Below are positions 39,096 to 50,455 of a stretch of DNA of 64,000 nucleotides, piece after piece (positions within the stretch are counted from its first letter, which is position 1; every line of letters begins with the position of its first letter). The notes beneath the pieces were generated by a model, which saw nothing but the letters and a program-made list of their open reading frames with translations, was not told the DNA's origin and did not search any database. Source of the stretch: Monomorium pharaonis (Eukaryota > Arthropoda > Insecta > Hymenoptera > Formicidae). The DNA lies in assembly GCF_013373865.1 (NCBI RefSeq), contig NC_050468.1, forward strand, positions 8,618,510 to 8,682,509. Direction: 5' to 3'. Position numbers and translations under genes: made by a program.

Positions 39096-42000
39096 CTGAT
39101 CGAATATAGACAGTTCTATTTATTTTAACGCAGTTCTCATATAGTTCCGGACGCGTACAATAATTTTCTAAAAAGTTCCGGTGATATAATTAATTAAAAC
39201 ATTTTTTAAACTATTATTTTGCCCGAAAAATTTGAATTTTGAGGGCTAGACGTGAGATGCTGTTCAAATATCGACAGTTCTATTTATTTTGACGCAGTTC
39301 TCATATAGTTCCGGACGCGTACAATAATTTTCTAAAAAGTTCCGGTGATATAATTAATTAGAACATTTTTTAAACAATTATTTTGCCCGTAAAACGTGAA
39401 TTTTTAAGGCTGGACGTAAAGTGCTATTCGAATATCGACAGATCTATTTATTTGAACGTAATTCTCATATAGTTCGGGACGCGTACAATATGTTTCTATA
39501 ATGTTCAGGTGATATAATTAATTAGAACATTTTTTAAACAATTATTTTGCCCAAAAAACTTGAATTTCTAAGGCTACACGTCAAGTGCTAATCGAATATC
39601 GACAGATCTATTTATTTTAACGTAATTCTCATATAGTTTGGGACGCGTACAATATGTTTCTATAAAGTTCAGGTGTTATAATTAATTAAAACATTTTTTA
39701 AACAATTATTTTGCCCAAAAAACTTGAATTTCTAAGGCTACACGTCAAGTGCTAATCGAATATCGACAGATCTATTTATTTTAACGTAATTCTCATATAG
39801 TTTGGGACGCGTACAATATGTTTCTATAGAGTTCAGGTGTTATAATTAATTAAAACATTTTTTAAACAATTATTTTGCCCAAAAAACTTGAATTTCTAAG
39901 GCTACACGTCAAGTGCTAATCGAATATCGACAGATCTATTTATTTTAACGTAATTCTCATATAGTTCGGGACGCGTACAATATGTTTCTATAAAGTTCAG
40001 GTGATATAATTAATTAGAACATTTTTTAAACAATTATTTTGCCCGAATAACGTTGAATTTCTAAGGCTACACGTCAAGTGCTAATCGAATATCGACAGAT
40101 CTATTTATTTTAACGCAATATTCATATAGTTCGGGACGCGTACAATATGTTTCTATAAAGTTCAGGTGATATAATTAATTAGAACATTTTTTAAACAATT
40201 ATTTTGCCCGAAAAACTTGAATTTCTAAGGCTATACGTCAAGTGCTAATCGAATATCGACAGATCTATTTATTTTAACGTAATTCTCATATAGTTTGGGA
40301 CGCATACAATATGTTTCTATAGAGTTCAGGTGTTATAATTAATTAAAACATTTTTTAAACAATTATTTTGCCCAAAAAACTTGAATTTCTAAGGCTACAC
40401 GTCAAGTGCTAATCGAATATCGACAGATCTATTTATTTTAACGCAATATTCATATAGTTCGGGACGCGTACAATATGTTTCTATAAAGTTCAGGTGATAT
40501 AATTAATTAGAACATTTTTTAAACAATTATTTTGCCCGAAAAACTTGAATTTCTAAGGCTACACGTCAAGTGCTAATCGAATATCGACAGATCTATTTTT
40601 TTTAACGCAATATTCATATAGTTCGGGACGCGTACAATATGTTTCTATAAAGTTCAGGTGATATAATTAATTAGAACATTTTTTAAACAATTATTTTGCC
40701 CAAAAAGTTGAATTTCTAAGGCTACACGTCAAGTGCTAATCGAATATCGACAGATCTATTTATTTTAACGTAATTCTCATATAGTTCGGGACGCGTACAA
40801 TATGTATCTATACAGTTCAGATGATATAATTAATTAGAACATTTTTTAAACAATTATTTTGCCCGAAAAACTGAATTTCTAAGGCTACACGTCAAGTGCT
40901 AATCGAATATCGACAGATCTATTTATTTTAACGTAATTCTCATATAGTTCGGGACGCGTACAATATGTATCTATACAGTTCAGATGATATAATTAATTAG
41001 AACATTTTTTAAACAATTATTTTGCCCGAAAAACTTGAATTTCTAAGGCTACACGTCAAGTGCTAATCGAATATCGACAGATCTATTTATTTTAACGTAA
41101 TTCTCATATAGTTTGGGACGCGTACAATATGTTTCTATAAAGTTCAGGTGTTATAATTAATTAAACATTTTTTAAACAATTATTTTGCCCAAAAAACTTG
41201 AATTTCTAAGGCTACACGTCAAGTGCTAATCGAATATCGACAGATCTATTTATTTTAACGCAATTTTCATATAGTTCGGGACGCGTACAATATGTTTCTA
41301 TAGAGTTCAGGTGATATAATTAATTAGAACATTTTTTAAACAATTATTTTGCCCGAAAAACTTGAATTTCTAAGGCTACACGTCAAGTGCTAATCGAATA
41401 TCGACAGATCTATTTATTTTAACGTAATTCTCATATAGTTTGGGACGCATACAATATGTTTCTATAGAGTTCAAGGTGTTATAATTAATTAAACATTTTT
41501 TAAACAATTATTTTGCCCAAAAAACTTGAATTTCTAAGGACACGTCAAGTGCTAATCGAATATCGACAGATCTATTTATTTTAACGCAATATTCATATAG
41601 TTCGGGACGCGTACAATATGTTTCTATAAAGTTCAGGTGTGATTAATTAATTAGAACATTTTTTAAACAATTATTTTGCCCGAAAAACTTGAATTTCTAA
41701 GGCTACACGTCAAGTGCTAATCGAATATCGACAGATCTATTTATTTAACGCAATCTCATATAGTTCGGGACGCGTACAATATGTTTCTATAAAGTTCAGG
41801 TGATATAATTAATTAGAAATTTTTTTAAACAATTATTTTGCCCGAAAAAGTTGAATTTCTAAGGCTACACGTCAAGTGCTAATCGAATATCGACAGATCT
41901 ATTTAGTTTTAACGCAATATTCATATAGTTCGGGACGCGTACAATATGTTTCTATAAAGTTCAGGTGATATAATTAATTAGAACATTTTTTAAAACAATT

Positions 42001-42486
42001 ATTTTGCCCGAAAAACTTGAATTTCTAAGGCTACACGTCAAGTGCTAATCGAATATCGACAGATCTATTTATTTTAACGTAATTCTCATATAGTTTGGGG
42101 ACGCGTACAATTGTTTCTATAGAGTTCAGGTGTTATAATTAATTTAAAACATTTTTTAAACAATTATTTTGCCCGAAAAACTGAATTTCTAAGGCTACAC
42201 GTCAAGTGCTAATCGAATATCGACAGATCTTTATTTTAACGTAATTCATATAGTTTGGGACGCGTACAATATGTTTTCTATAAAGTTCAGGTGTTTATTA
42301 ATTTTAAAACATTTTTTAATTTAAACAATTATTTTGCCCAAAAAACTTGAATTTCTAAGGCTACACGTCAAGTGCTAATCGAATATCGAAGATCTATTTA
42401 TTTTTAACGCAATATTCATATAGTTCGGGACGCGCGTACAATATGTTTCTATAAGTTCAGGTGATATAATTAATTAGAAATTTTTT
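39096..42486. repeat. 164-bp tandem satellite array, about 21 copies
   Basis: The landmark GACAG(A/T)TCT recurs at 39109, 39273, 39437, 39601, 39765, 39929, 40094, 40258 and so on to 42222, with a damaged copy at 42388. Spacing is 162-166 bp, most often 164. Each monomer holds ATAGTT(T/C)GGGACGCGTACAAT, a CAGGTG(A/T)TATAATTAATTA segment and TTAAACAATTATTTTGCCC. The two leftmost monomers are the most diverged and inner ones are highly alike. The array has no coding capacity and runs into an assembly gap, so its true length is unknown. The size is compatible with a nucleosome-scale, possibly centromeric or heterochromatic satellite. Confidence 0.97.
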
Positions 42487-42986
42487 NNNNNNNNNNNNNN
42501 NNNNNNNNNNNNNNNNNNNNNNNNNNNNNNNNNNNNNNNNNNNNNNNNNNNNNNNNNNNNNNNNNNNNNNNNNNNNNNNNNNNNNNNNNNNNNNNNNNNN
42601 NNNNNNNNNNNNNNNNNNNNNNNNNNNNNNNNNNNNNNNNNNNNNNNNNNNNNNNNNNNNNNNNNNNNNNNNNNNNNNNNNNNNNNNNNNNNNNNNNNNN
42701 NNNNNNNNNNNNNNNNNNNNNNNNNNNNNNNNNNNNNNNNNNNNNNNNNNNNNNNNNNNNNNNNNNNNNNNNNNNNNNNNNNNNNNNNNNNNNNNNNNNN
42801 NNNNNNNNNNNNNNNNNNNNNNNNNNNNNNNNNNNNNNNNNNNNNNNNNNNNNNNNNNNNNNNNNNNNNNNNNNNNNNNNNNNNNNNNNNNNNNNNNNNN
42901 NNNNNNNNNNNNNNNNNNNNNNNNNNNNNNNNNNNNNNNNNNNNNNNNNNNNNNNNNNNNNNNNNNNNNNNNNNNNNNNNNNNNNN
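42487..42986. other. Assembly gap, exactly 500 N
   Basis: Exactly 500 undetermined bases. The round size suggests a placeholder of unknown length. The gap begins inside a satellite monomer and ends in non-satellite DNA. Confidence 0.98.
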
Positions 42987-43215
42987 ACACCCTCTAAATC
43001 ATTGAAATCAATGAAAATACACCGATTTCAGTGATATACTTATAACTTGTCAATTAGTGAAATAAATGATCTCTCAGTGTGATCATACATTGTACTACTT
43101 TTGAAGTAAAAATCACTAAAAGTTAGTCATACTCGCTAATTATCACAGTCATAAATATACCACTGCCAATCGGTGAAAATACACTGATTGCAATTTAGAA
43201 AGCATATACAGTCTT
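42987..43215. repeat. Block of short palindromes with TGAAAATACAC core
   Basis: Two near-palindromes share the core TGAAAATACAC: GAAATC...GATTTC near 43003-43028 and CAATCGGTG...CACTGATTG near 43169-43192. Between them are several (T/C)AGTGA and TCACTA words. It looks like an old degenerate repeat with dyad symmetry. No family is recognised. Confidence 0.45.
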
Positions 43216-43239
43216 TAAAAATCAGACGCGGATTATTTA

Positions 43240-44900
43240 GACTATCAATAACATTAATTGCGGACAAAATTGTCACCGAATATTCTAGGTATGCGCGAAC
43301 AACTGTCCAAAAAGTTACAGTTCCACTCGTTGCGCATTTCGCCGGACGTTGATTTTGCGACGCGCAGAAAATTCCTCGCTCTCGGAGGGAAAAAAATGAT
43401 TACCGTGATTAGCATTCGCCAATAAGATTCGAGAAGTGCGGCTTTCCACTCTACTTCCTCCGTGAACCTTGCACGGTGCACGCGTATGAGACTGCTGCTG
43501 CTGATCAGAGTGCGCGGTGAATAAATGAGAACTATATGAATCACGGGCGCTTGGTAGTAGCGCGAGTCATAAAGAAAACCGCACGCGGAAACCGGAGTGT
43601 GCGCGCGCGCGCGCGAGCGCGCCTCCGCCGCAACAATGCAACTTTGCGCGCCCCGCGCGCAATTATCCCGCGCGCGAGCGTGTCGTATGCACAACGGCGA
43701 AAAGTGAAAGTACACGTTTAGCGTGAACTTTAATTTCTTTTTTCTCCTCCGTCCGTCCCTCCCTCTTCCTCCCAACGCTCCGCCGCGGCCGGGGAAAAAC
43801 ACTCCCAGGCGGATCGAAGGCGAGGCGAAAGAGACGAGAAAATGATTGGGAAACTCTGATGGGATAGCGCGATTGAATATCGCGTAATTTATGTGCCTAG
43901 GTAATCAGAATGTAATAGCGCTGTGCGTTGCGTTGCGTTGCGTCGTATCGCATGGAAGGAAAGCTGCGTAGGGAATACCGGCGGTAACAATGAGGATCGG
44001 GGATCTGCAATTATGCACGCCGCGCGTGTATCGCAACGATAAAACGGCGAAAGTGCGTAATGCCCCCCTCCTCCCCCCCCCCTACCCGAGATTTTTTTTT
44101 CGCGCCGGGAAACGGAGGCACGGCACGCATGGATGAGTCATCGGCGAATCCAACTGTGCGCCTCGCTGGATTAATCATTTGACGATAGGCGGCTCTTTTC
44201 TTCGAATGCGTGTTTTTAGCGATCGTCACTAGCGCTCTCGGCCCGGGTCTCTTGTCTTTCGACGCCGTCAGCATCAGCTTTATAAATATTTAGAACAGGG
44301 GACTACAAAACCGGCGGTTATAAAACGATAAAGTGACCTGTGGAGGCAACAATCATTTCCTGGTTTATATTTACACGGGCATTCTAGATCGGACAGCTGA
44401 TGGCTGGTGTATATACACCATTGCCGCCGCCTTTCCTTCTCGATAGAAACGCGCGAGTGCGCTCGCCAAGCGAGATAATCGCGTTTCAGTGGCTTTCCGC
44501 GAACTTTCCACGTGGCGGCCTTCGCAATCACGCGCGTTTCGCGGAAGTGTTTTCATTGTACCAGCCACCTGAATTACTGGAATTAAAGAACCGCGGCGCT
44601 TTTCACGCGGCGGTTTTCACATTTTCGGTCATGGTTCACTCGGCTCATCGGCTCGCCGCGCTTTTTCCCTCGCACGCCGACCGTAAAATGCGCGAGAGCG
44701 AGCGAGCGAACGACCGAAAACTAGATGGCCGCGCGTAAACTCGCCGGGCGACTCGCCCGCCCACGTCCCGTAAAGAAATCGCGTTATAGAACAGGCGCGC
44801 GGGAGCGTTGCACCGTTATTGCGCAACAGAAGAACGGTATTCGAAAATCGGAAAGGGGTCGTCCACAGTTTGTGTAAATACGCGCCGTACTCGCTCTACA
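43240..44900. other. CpG-rich island, no recognised exon
   Basis: Dense CpG, with an alternating GC run at about 43599-43616. A 182-codon minus-strand frame (43254-43802) and several overlapping ones exist. Their translations are Arg/Ala-rich with no domain and overlap frames on the other strand. It is probably regulatory DNA or the 5' region of an unlocated gene. Confidence 0.4.
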
Positions 44901-47900
44901 GCGTGGTAAGTAACGGTGTACCAGGAGAGAGCATCATGTCAAAAATGAAAACTGGTAGCCGGTAATCGAGTTAGTAAAGATACGATATGAGATGTGTCAG
45001 ATTTTATCGGTGATTTAGTGCTCTCTGCTAGACATCCTCTCTAGTTTATCCGCCGTGAATCTAAGGTAGCAATGTTTGATGCGACTGCGTGTTACGTGCA
45101 CTGTACCAGAATAGATTAGCGAATAAAGTGAATAATAAGAAAGTAGACTCGTTCGAACAGACAGCTGTTGCTTGTTTAACTTTTTTACACTCCACACACT
45201 CTACACGTACTTAATGTATCATAAATATATTCTGTTGTATTATCAATTTTTTCCAATATTTCTTATTTCTTAAAATTGTTAAAATATGTTTTAAGAAATA
45301 TTATTCCTCACAATAAAAAATGTAATAACCTGTTAAAATTAATTTTGGGGAAGATTTAGAATGAAAAATAGAAAAACGCATACAAATGAAAGAGCGTGAA
45401 TTTAGAAAGCGTGATTTGGACTTTCTCTTTTTCTTTGTTCGGACAAAAGTTAACAGCTTTATTCCTATACGAGGGAATTACGGACTGCACGACAAATTGC
45501 GAAAAAAGCGGTTTAGAATGATTCAAAAGGAAATTCGTTACTTATAATTCTCGTCCCTCTACGGTCGACGATGAGAATTAAATCTTTCGGGTTATTAAAG
45601 CCTTTTCGTGGCTAGATAATAACTGTGAACAGTTGGTAGAGAACAATAACGCGAGTGCGGTGCGGCGGTTGTTGACATTGTCATCATGCCGTCAAGGATC
45701 GGTCACGGTTCAGTCGGTCACGACTGCCTGCACGTGGATTTCCGTGTGCAGGACGCTCAATTAGCGAGGCAGTGAAGCTTCATCATGAAATACGTTATAC
45801 TCGCGAACGATATACAATCGCCAAGAGATCATAATTCACGTGAAAACAATATGGCGAGTGTTGTGTGCAACTCTATTAAAAACTTCTTCGCCATAAATAA
45901 CGCTCTTAAAATCGTACGTGAAATTTGTGTCTCAGCATATACATATTTTTAACGATACCTATATGTATTTATATACAGCCGTTAAGGCTTATTTTGTAAC
46001 ATTTCGCGATTATTTTTCCTACATCCGGCTCGTAAAACATGGCTGAATATACGCCAATAGCGTATTTATCGTCCGACGAAGATCAATTTACATTTTCTAT
46101 ACCAAATATAGCGAGTATAATTAACACAATGAGGAATATCTCATGGCCAAGAATGGTCAGTCGCGATATGCAGGAAAGCGCGCGCCGACGAGCCGCAATT
46201 TTCAAATGTCATATTTCTGACATTCGTGACAGCTGATTTTGCATATTTTGTCGACTCAGGGTTCAAGGGTATGTCATAAATCCACGTTAGCAAATTTATA
46301 ATCATAGTGTGTGTTTTCACGAGAATTACCGTACGGTACGGTCGACAATGTGCACGCTAGTCGGCGGCCGGTCACGGTTGAATAATCGCGGAACCGGCGA
46401 CATTTTTTTCCCCTCCGCCGCGCGATCCGCGAACGCGGAGTATAAGGTATAAGGTTTAATTGCTCGCGAAATACGTCGCCGCGCGCCATTCAGGCTCATC
46501 GGCGTATCGCGCTAATGGCTTCAGGGTGCATTAAATCGGCGCTCGTACAGCGGGAGACACTATAATTTGAGGTACTCCTGGATTAAACACAAGTAAGGGT
46601 CACGCCCTTGCACAATCTGTCGGCGCTCGCCTCTTCTTCTTCTCGCAATTAGCGGAAAAAACCGACACGGTATGTTCGTTACGCATTCCGCCCGTTTTCC
46701 CCGTGACTCGTCATTAAGTGGATGAAATAATAGAAATGTTCCGCGGGAGACGTCTTCCTGCTGTGTCATCAAACGAGACACATTTTTCAAAATTCAATTT
46801 AATTCGTATCCAACGTGAATGTTAGAAATTTGACCTTTTATTTCATCGGCACGACAAAAAATTAAGTTTTAACTAAAAAGTTATTTGTTATTAGAAAAAA
46901 AAGGTATTAAACAATTCGTGTTTCCCACTGTTTAATTCAATCTTGCCAAATATTTCCACCGATTTTTTAAAAATATTCTGTTTAATCATTATGCCAATAA
47001 TATTAAACGTCAATTGAATTTCAAAATTATCAATAATTACATAATTACATGTAATGATAAATTAAATAAGTATTTCTCACCGTTATTTTGATTTCATTCG
47101 ATATATACACTCTTACAAATGTAATTGTTTCCGTGCTACAAAATAAAGAGATACTCGAAAGTAATCACAAATTGACAATAATTGGCAATAATTCAAAGTC
47201 GGATAAATTAAAATGGAGATCTCCGAGTTTCAATTTAATCTTTCTAATCGACTACTCTCATATATGCATGTGGGAATTATCTAGATCGCAAAGACGTAAT
47301 ATCGATTAAAAAATCGCGCGTATGTTATGTAAAATATAAAAGCAAGCAAAATGTGTCTAGAGTATAAACGAGCAAAGTAAAATAAATCAGTGTCGGCATG
47401 CATAATACATAAACCGCGACCATCCCCCCGTCGTGGATCTCCGATGAATTCAATTAGTCTCCGGGAGAAAGAGAGGGAGAGAAAGAGATCGTATCACATG
47501 CAAATTAATCGGGAATTAAGCGCCGAGATTCTCGGGATTTCGCGAGATATGTTCGAGATGCGGCGAGCGCATCGGCGCGGCAATTCGCGTGCGACGCGCA
47601 TCGCGCGCACGATCGTGCGCGCGGCGCATAATACGCGCGCGTACGACGTGCGAGGAAAGTAGCAGTCTTTTTCCTCTTCTGGGGTCTCGCGCAGAAACTC
47701 TCAACTCGCGTGTGTTTCCGACTCGCAGATAAAGAACAATGCGATGGGACAATACGAGGAGCGTGGTCGTCGTGCCAATGTTGCATGCTAAATTTATCCC
47801 CACGCCGCCGCCGCGCCGGGTTGACGGCTACGCCGAATATACGCGACGAGGCGATCGTTATCGCAATCAGTTTTGATGAGCGAACAAGCAATGAAAGCTG

Positions 47901-48611
47901 ATGACGCGACTTAGCCCCGTATTCATGCGTTCATTCGAGCCGTCGAGAGGCAAAATGGCTATGATTCACGGCTCTAACACACAATCACGGCAACTAAAAA
48001 TTGTATAAAAATCATTCGCCGTACGGGAGATACGTTTGTTATATACATTTAATTATAAAAAATACTTTTATTATCTTTGTTTTAGACATCATAACTTGAT
48101 TATGTATTGAACTACGTGAAGCAATGTTAATCTTTAAAAATGTGTTAATCAAAGACGCAAGTTAAAATGTCTCTAAAGTCTACTCAGCATTAAAATTCGA
48201 ATTAATCAAAAATAGATCATAAGGAATTTCGATGACCAATTTCGATCAATTAACAAGCAAGAGCACGTGCCGATCGTTAACGAATGGAGGAATGACACTG
48301 CGCAACTCGAGAGCCGTTTGATGCATTCGCATCGACGACCCGCGATTCGCCGATTCTTTCCGTTCCTTCTCCAACAAAAATGAAGTAATCTCGGGTCACG
48401 CTATTTAATTGCGCAAGCGGAAGGACATTAAATTTCTCGAATACGGCGAAAGGAAACTTAACTCCCGGAGTGGCCCGAGAACGACGGACGACATTGATGC
48501 TCCCGCGTGTGCATCAACGGCGGTGAAACGTGCGCGCGGATGATATATGGATATACTAAAATACGCGTGTGCGAGGAGGCCCCGAGACCGAGCGACCGGC
48601 CGCTCGTAAAA
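44901..48611. other. Mixed noncoding DNA with CpG-rich patches
   Basis: CpG-rich patches at about 46.3-46.7 and 47.4-48.6 kb are separated by AT-rich DNA. The plus frame at 46039-46236 starts with ATG and has no known domain. Nothing here is supported as a gene. Confidence 0.4.
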
Positions 48612-48614
48612 TAA
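48612..48614. other. Target-site duplication TAA (left)
   Basis: TAA immediately outside the left TIR, matching TAA at 52340-52342. A 3-bp TWA duplication is the signature of PIF/Harbinger insertion. Confidence 0.9.
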
Positions 48615-48650
48615 AGGTGCGAATTCATGCAGCGAGAAATCGCTGGCGAC
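48615..48650 (+). repeat. Left terminal inverted repeat, 36 bp
   Basis: It begins AGGTGCGAATTCATGCAGCG and ends CGCTGGCGAC. It is the perfect reverse complement of 52304-52339. Confidence 0.97.
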
Positions 48651-48811
48651 TTGGGAGAAGTGGGGGAAAAGTGACGCCAGCGACAAGTATTCGTCGCTTT
48701 TCTCCCGGTACATATTCATGTGACGACAAATCGCTAGCGACTTTAATGTCAGTTATAGGTTATTGCAGAGAAATAATTATTGTAATAAAAAATAAAAAGT
48801 AGTGAGTAAAA
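48651..48811 (+). promoter_or_regulatory. Left subterminal region / transposase promoter
   Basis: The 161 bp between the TIR and the transposase ATG hold an inverted TIR-core copy (CGCCAGCGA at 48675-48683) and a direct one (AAATCGCTAGCGACTT at about 48728-48743), plus CGACAA words. These could bind transposase or its MADF partner. No TATA box was identified. Confidence 0.5.
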
Positions 48812-50384
48812 ATGAAGGTGACAGTACGTACAAACGGGGTGTATACCACTCAGTGTGCAAATAATTTGAAAATAGCGATAACAAAAACCATCAAGAAGCG
48901 ACGGATAGCGATTGCAACTGCTGTAATGTTGGAGTTGCAAAAAATACAAAAGAAGCGAAAGTACAAAAAGAAGCAGTATTGGGTAGCTCCATACTTAAAA
49001 GACCGTCAGAAGCATAGCTTCTTTCATGTGTCCATTCCTAAACTGACGTTGGAAGATGGCATACGTTATTATAACTATTTTCGAATGTCAGCAACACAGT
49101 TAGAAGAACTGTTGTTATTAGTTGGAGCACAATTGCAAAAAATGAATGTTGTTCGAGAGTGCATAGGACCTAAAGAACGCTTGGCGTTAACATTAAGGTT
49201 TGTTACGTTTTATTATATATAATATGTAATAGTACAAAAATATGTTTAGTGTTTGCTTCTATGTTCTCAATGTTTCAGATATCTTGCATCTGGTGATTCG
49301 ATGATCTCAATGTCATACCAATACCTCGTAGGAGTTAGCACAGCAAACAACATAATTGGAGAGACGTGCAAAGCGATTTGGGATATCTTACATCCACTAG
49401 TTTTACCACCTGCATTAACTGAAACAGAGTGGTTAGATATTGCGCAGGACTTCAAGGATAAAACAAATTTTGCCCACTGCATTGGCGCCATTGATGGCAA
49501 ACATGTGACCATACAGGTTTGTATTTTTTTAGAAATATTTATCTCTGACGTAACAAGAATTAGAGTGATAATATCCTTTATAAGCAATGTATACTCTTTA
49601 CCCAAAATATTTTAAAAATCCATTACGCTGCATTATTTGAAATAACCATTCGATATTATTTCAGTGTCCCAATAATGCCGGTTCCACCTATTTCAATTAC
49701 AAACAATCGCACAGCATTGTTTTATTGTGTATTTGTGATGCAAATTATATTATCCGATTTGTGGACATCGGAGCATACGGCCGACGAAGTGATGGCGGAA
49801 TTTTTGGAGACAGTGTTATAGGGAGAAATTTTGACTCTCAACGCATGAATGTGCCGAAACCAGCAGCTGTTGAAAATGGACGAACTCTACCATTCATTCT
49901 TGTGGGAGACGAGGCTTTTCCTTTAAAACCATATCTGCTTAGACCCTACCCAGGCAAAAATGGATTGACTCCGCAGCAGGACATTTTTAACTATCGGTTA
50001 AGTCGTGCAAGAAGAATGGTCGAGAATACATTTGGTATTTTAGCGAGTCAATGGCGAGTGTATCGTAAACCGATTATTGCTCTGCCACAAACTGCTATAT
50101 CAATCGTGCAAGCAACAGTGTGTTTGCATAACTGGCTCCGAAAAGAAGACATCGGAAGAAATATTTATGTCCCCCTAAATATGATCGACGAAGAAAGCGT
50201 AGATCTAAATACTTTTCAACCAGGTACTTGGCGGAGAATAATGGAGGATGGATGCGCATTTCAAGACATTACTAATTGTGGAACCAACACAAGTACTCGA
50301 TACTGCATGGCAATTCGTGATGAATTTCGCGATTATTTTTGTAATGAAGGATCAATACCGTGGCAATTTAATAGACACAAATAA
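48812..50384 (+). CDS. Harbinger (HARBI1-like) DDE transposase
   Basis: Three exons give 447 aa: 48812-49197, 49279-49516 and 49665-50384. The introns (81 and 148 bp) have GT-AG ends. Splicing restores ALTLRYLASGD across exon 1/2 and KHVTIQCPNNAGST across exon 2/3, both typical of Harbinger transposases. The N-terminus is Lys/Arg-rich (about 20-60), then a helical DNA-binding region to about 190. The catalytic RNase H-fold core (DDE_Tnp_4 type) shows Asp201 in GAIDGKHV, Asp290 in LVGDEAFP and Glu328 in RMVENTFG. Asp251 in RRSDGGIF is also conserved in the family. The length is about 100 aa more than vertebrate HARBI1, mostly at the N-terminus. The ATG at 48812 is the first that opens this frame. 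The enzyme would cut at the TIRs and insert into TWA sites. Confidence 0.93.
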
Positions 50385-50455
50385 TTGATTTGCATATCTT
50401 ATTAACATGTTTTATTATAAAAATATTAAAAAATATAAAAATATTCTTAAAAAAT
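50385..50455. terminator. Shared 3' region of convergent transposon genes
   Basis: These 71 bp separate the transposase stop from the MADF-gene stop on the other strand. They are AT-rich, and a minus-strand AATAAA signal lies at 50416-50411. Both 3' UTRs must therefore use the same short stretch, and the transcripts probably overlap. Confidence 0.55.

Noticed and set aside
23312..42486. Downstream globin exons
   Set aside because: I read the GC-richer patches for the E-F-G-H helices and haem histidines and found none, so none is annotated.
39096..42486. CRISPR array
   Set aside because: The period is 164 bp of continuous near-identical sequence with no unique spacers. It is a satellite in eukaryotic DNA.
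42457..42990. 177-codon minus-strand frame
   Set aside because: It consists almost wholly of N from the assembly gap.
43254..43802. 182-codon minus-strand frame in CpG island
   Set aside because: Arg/Ala-rich composition, overlap with frames on the other strand and no recognised domain suggest chance.
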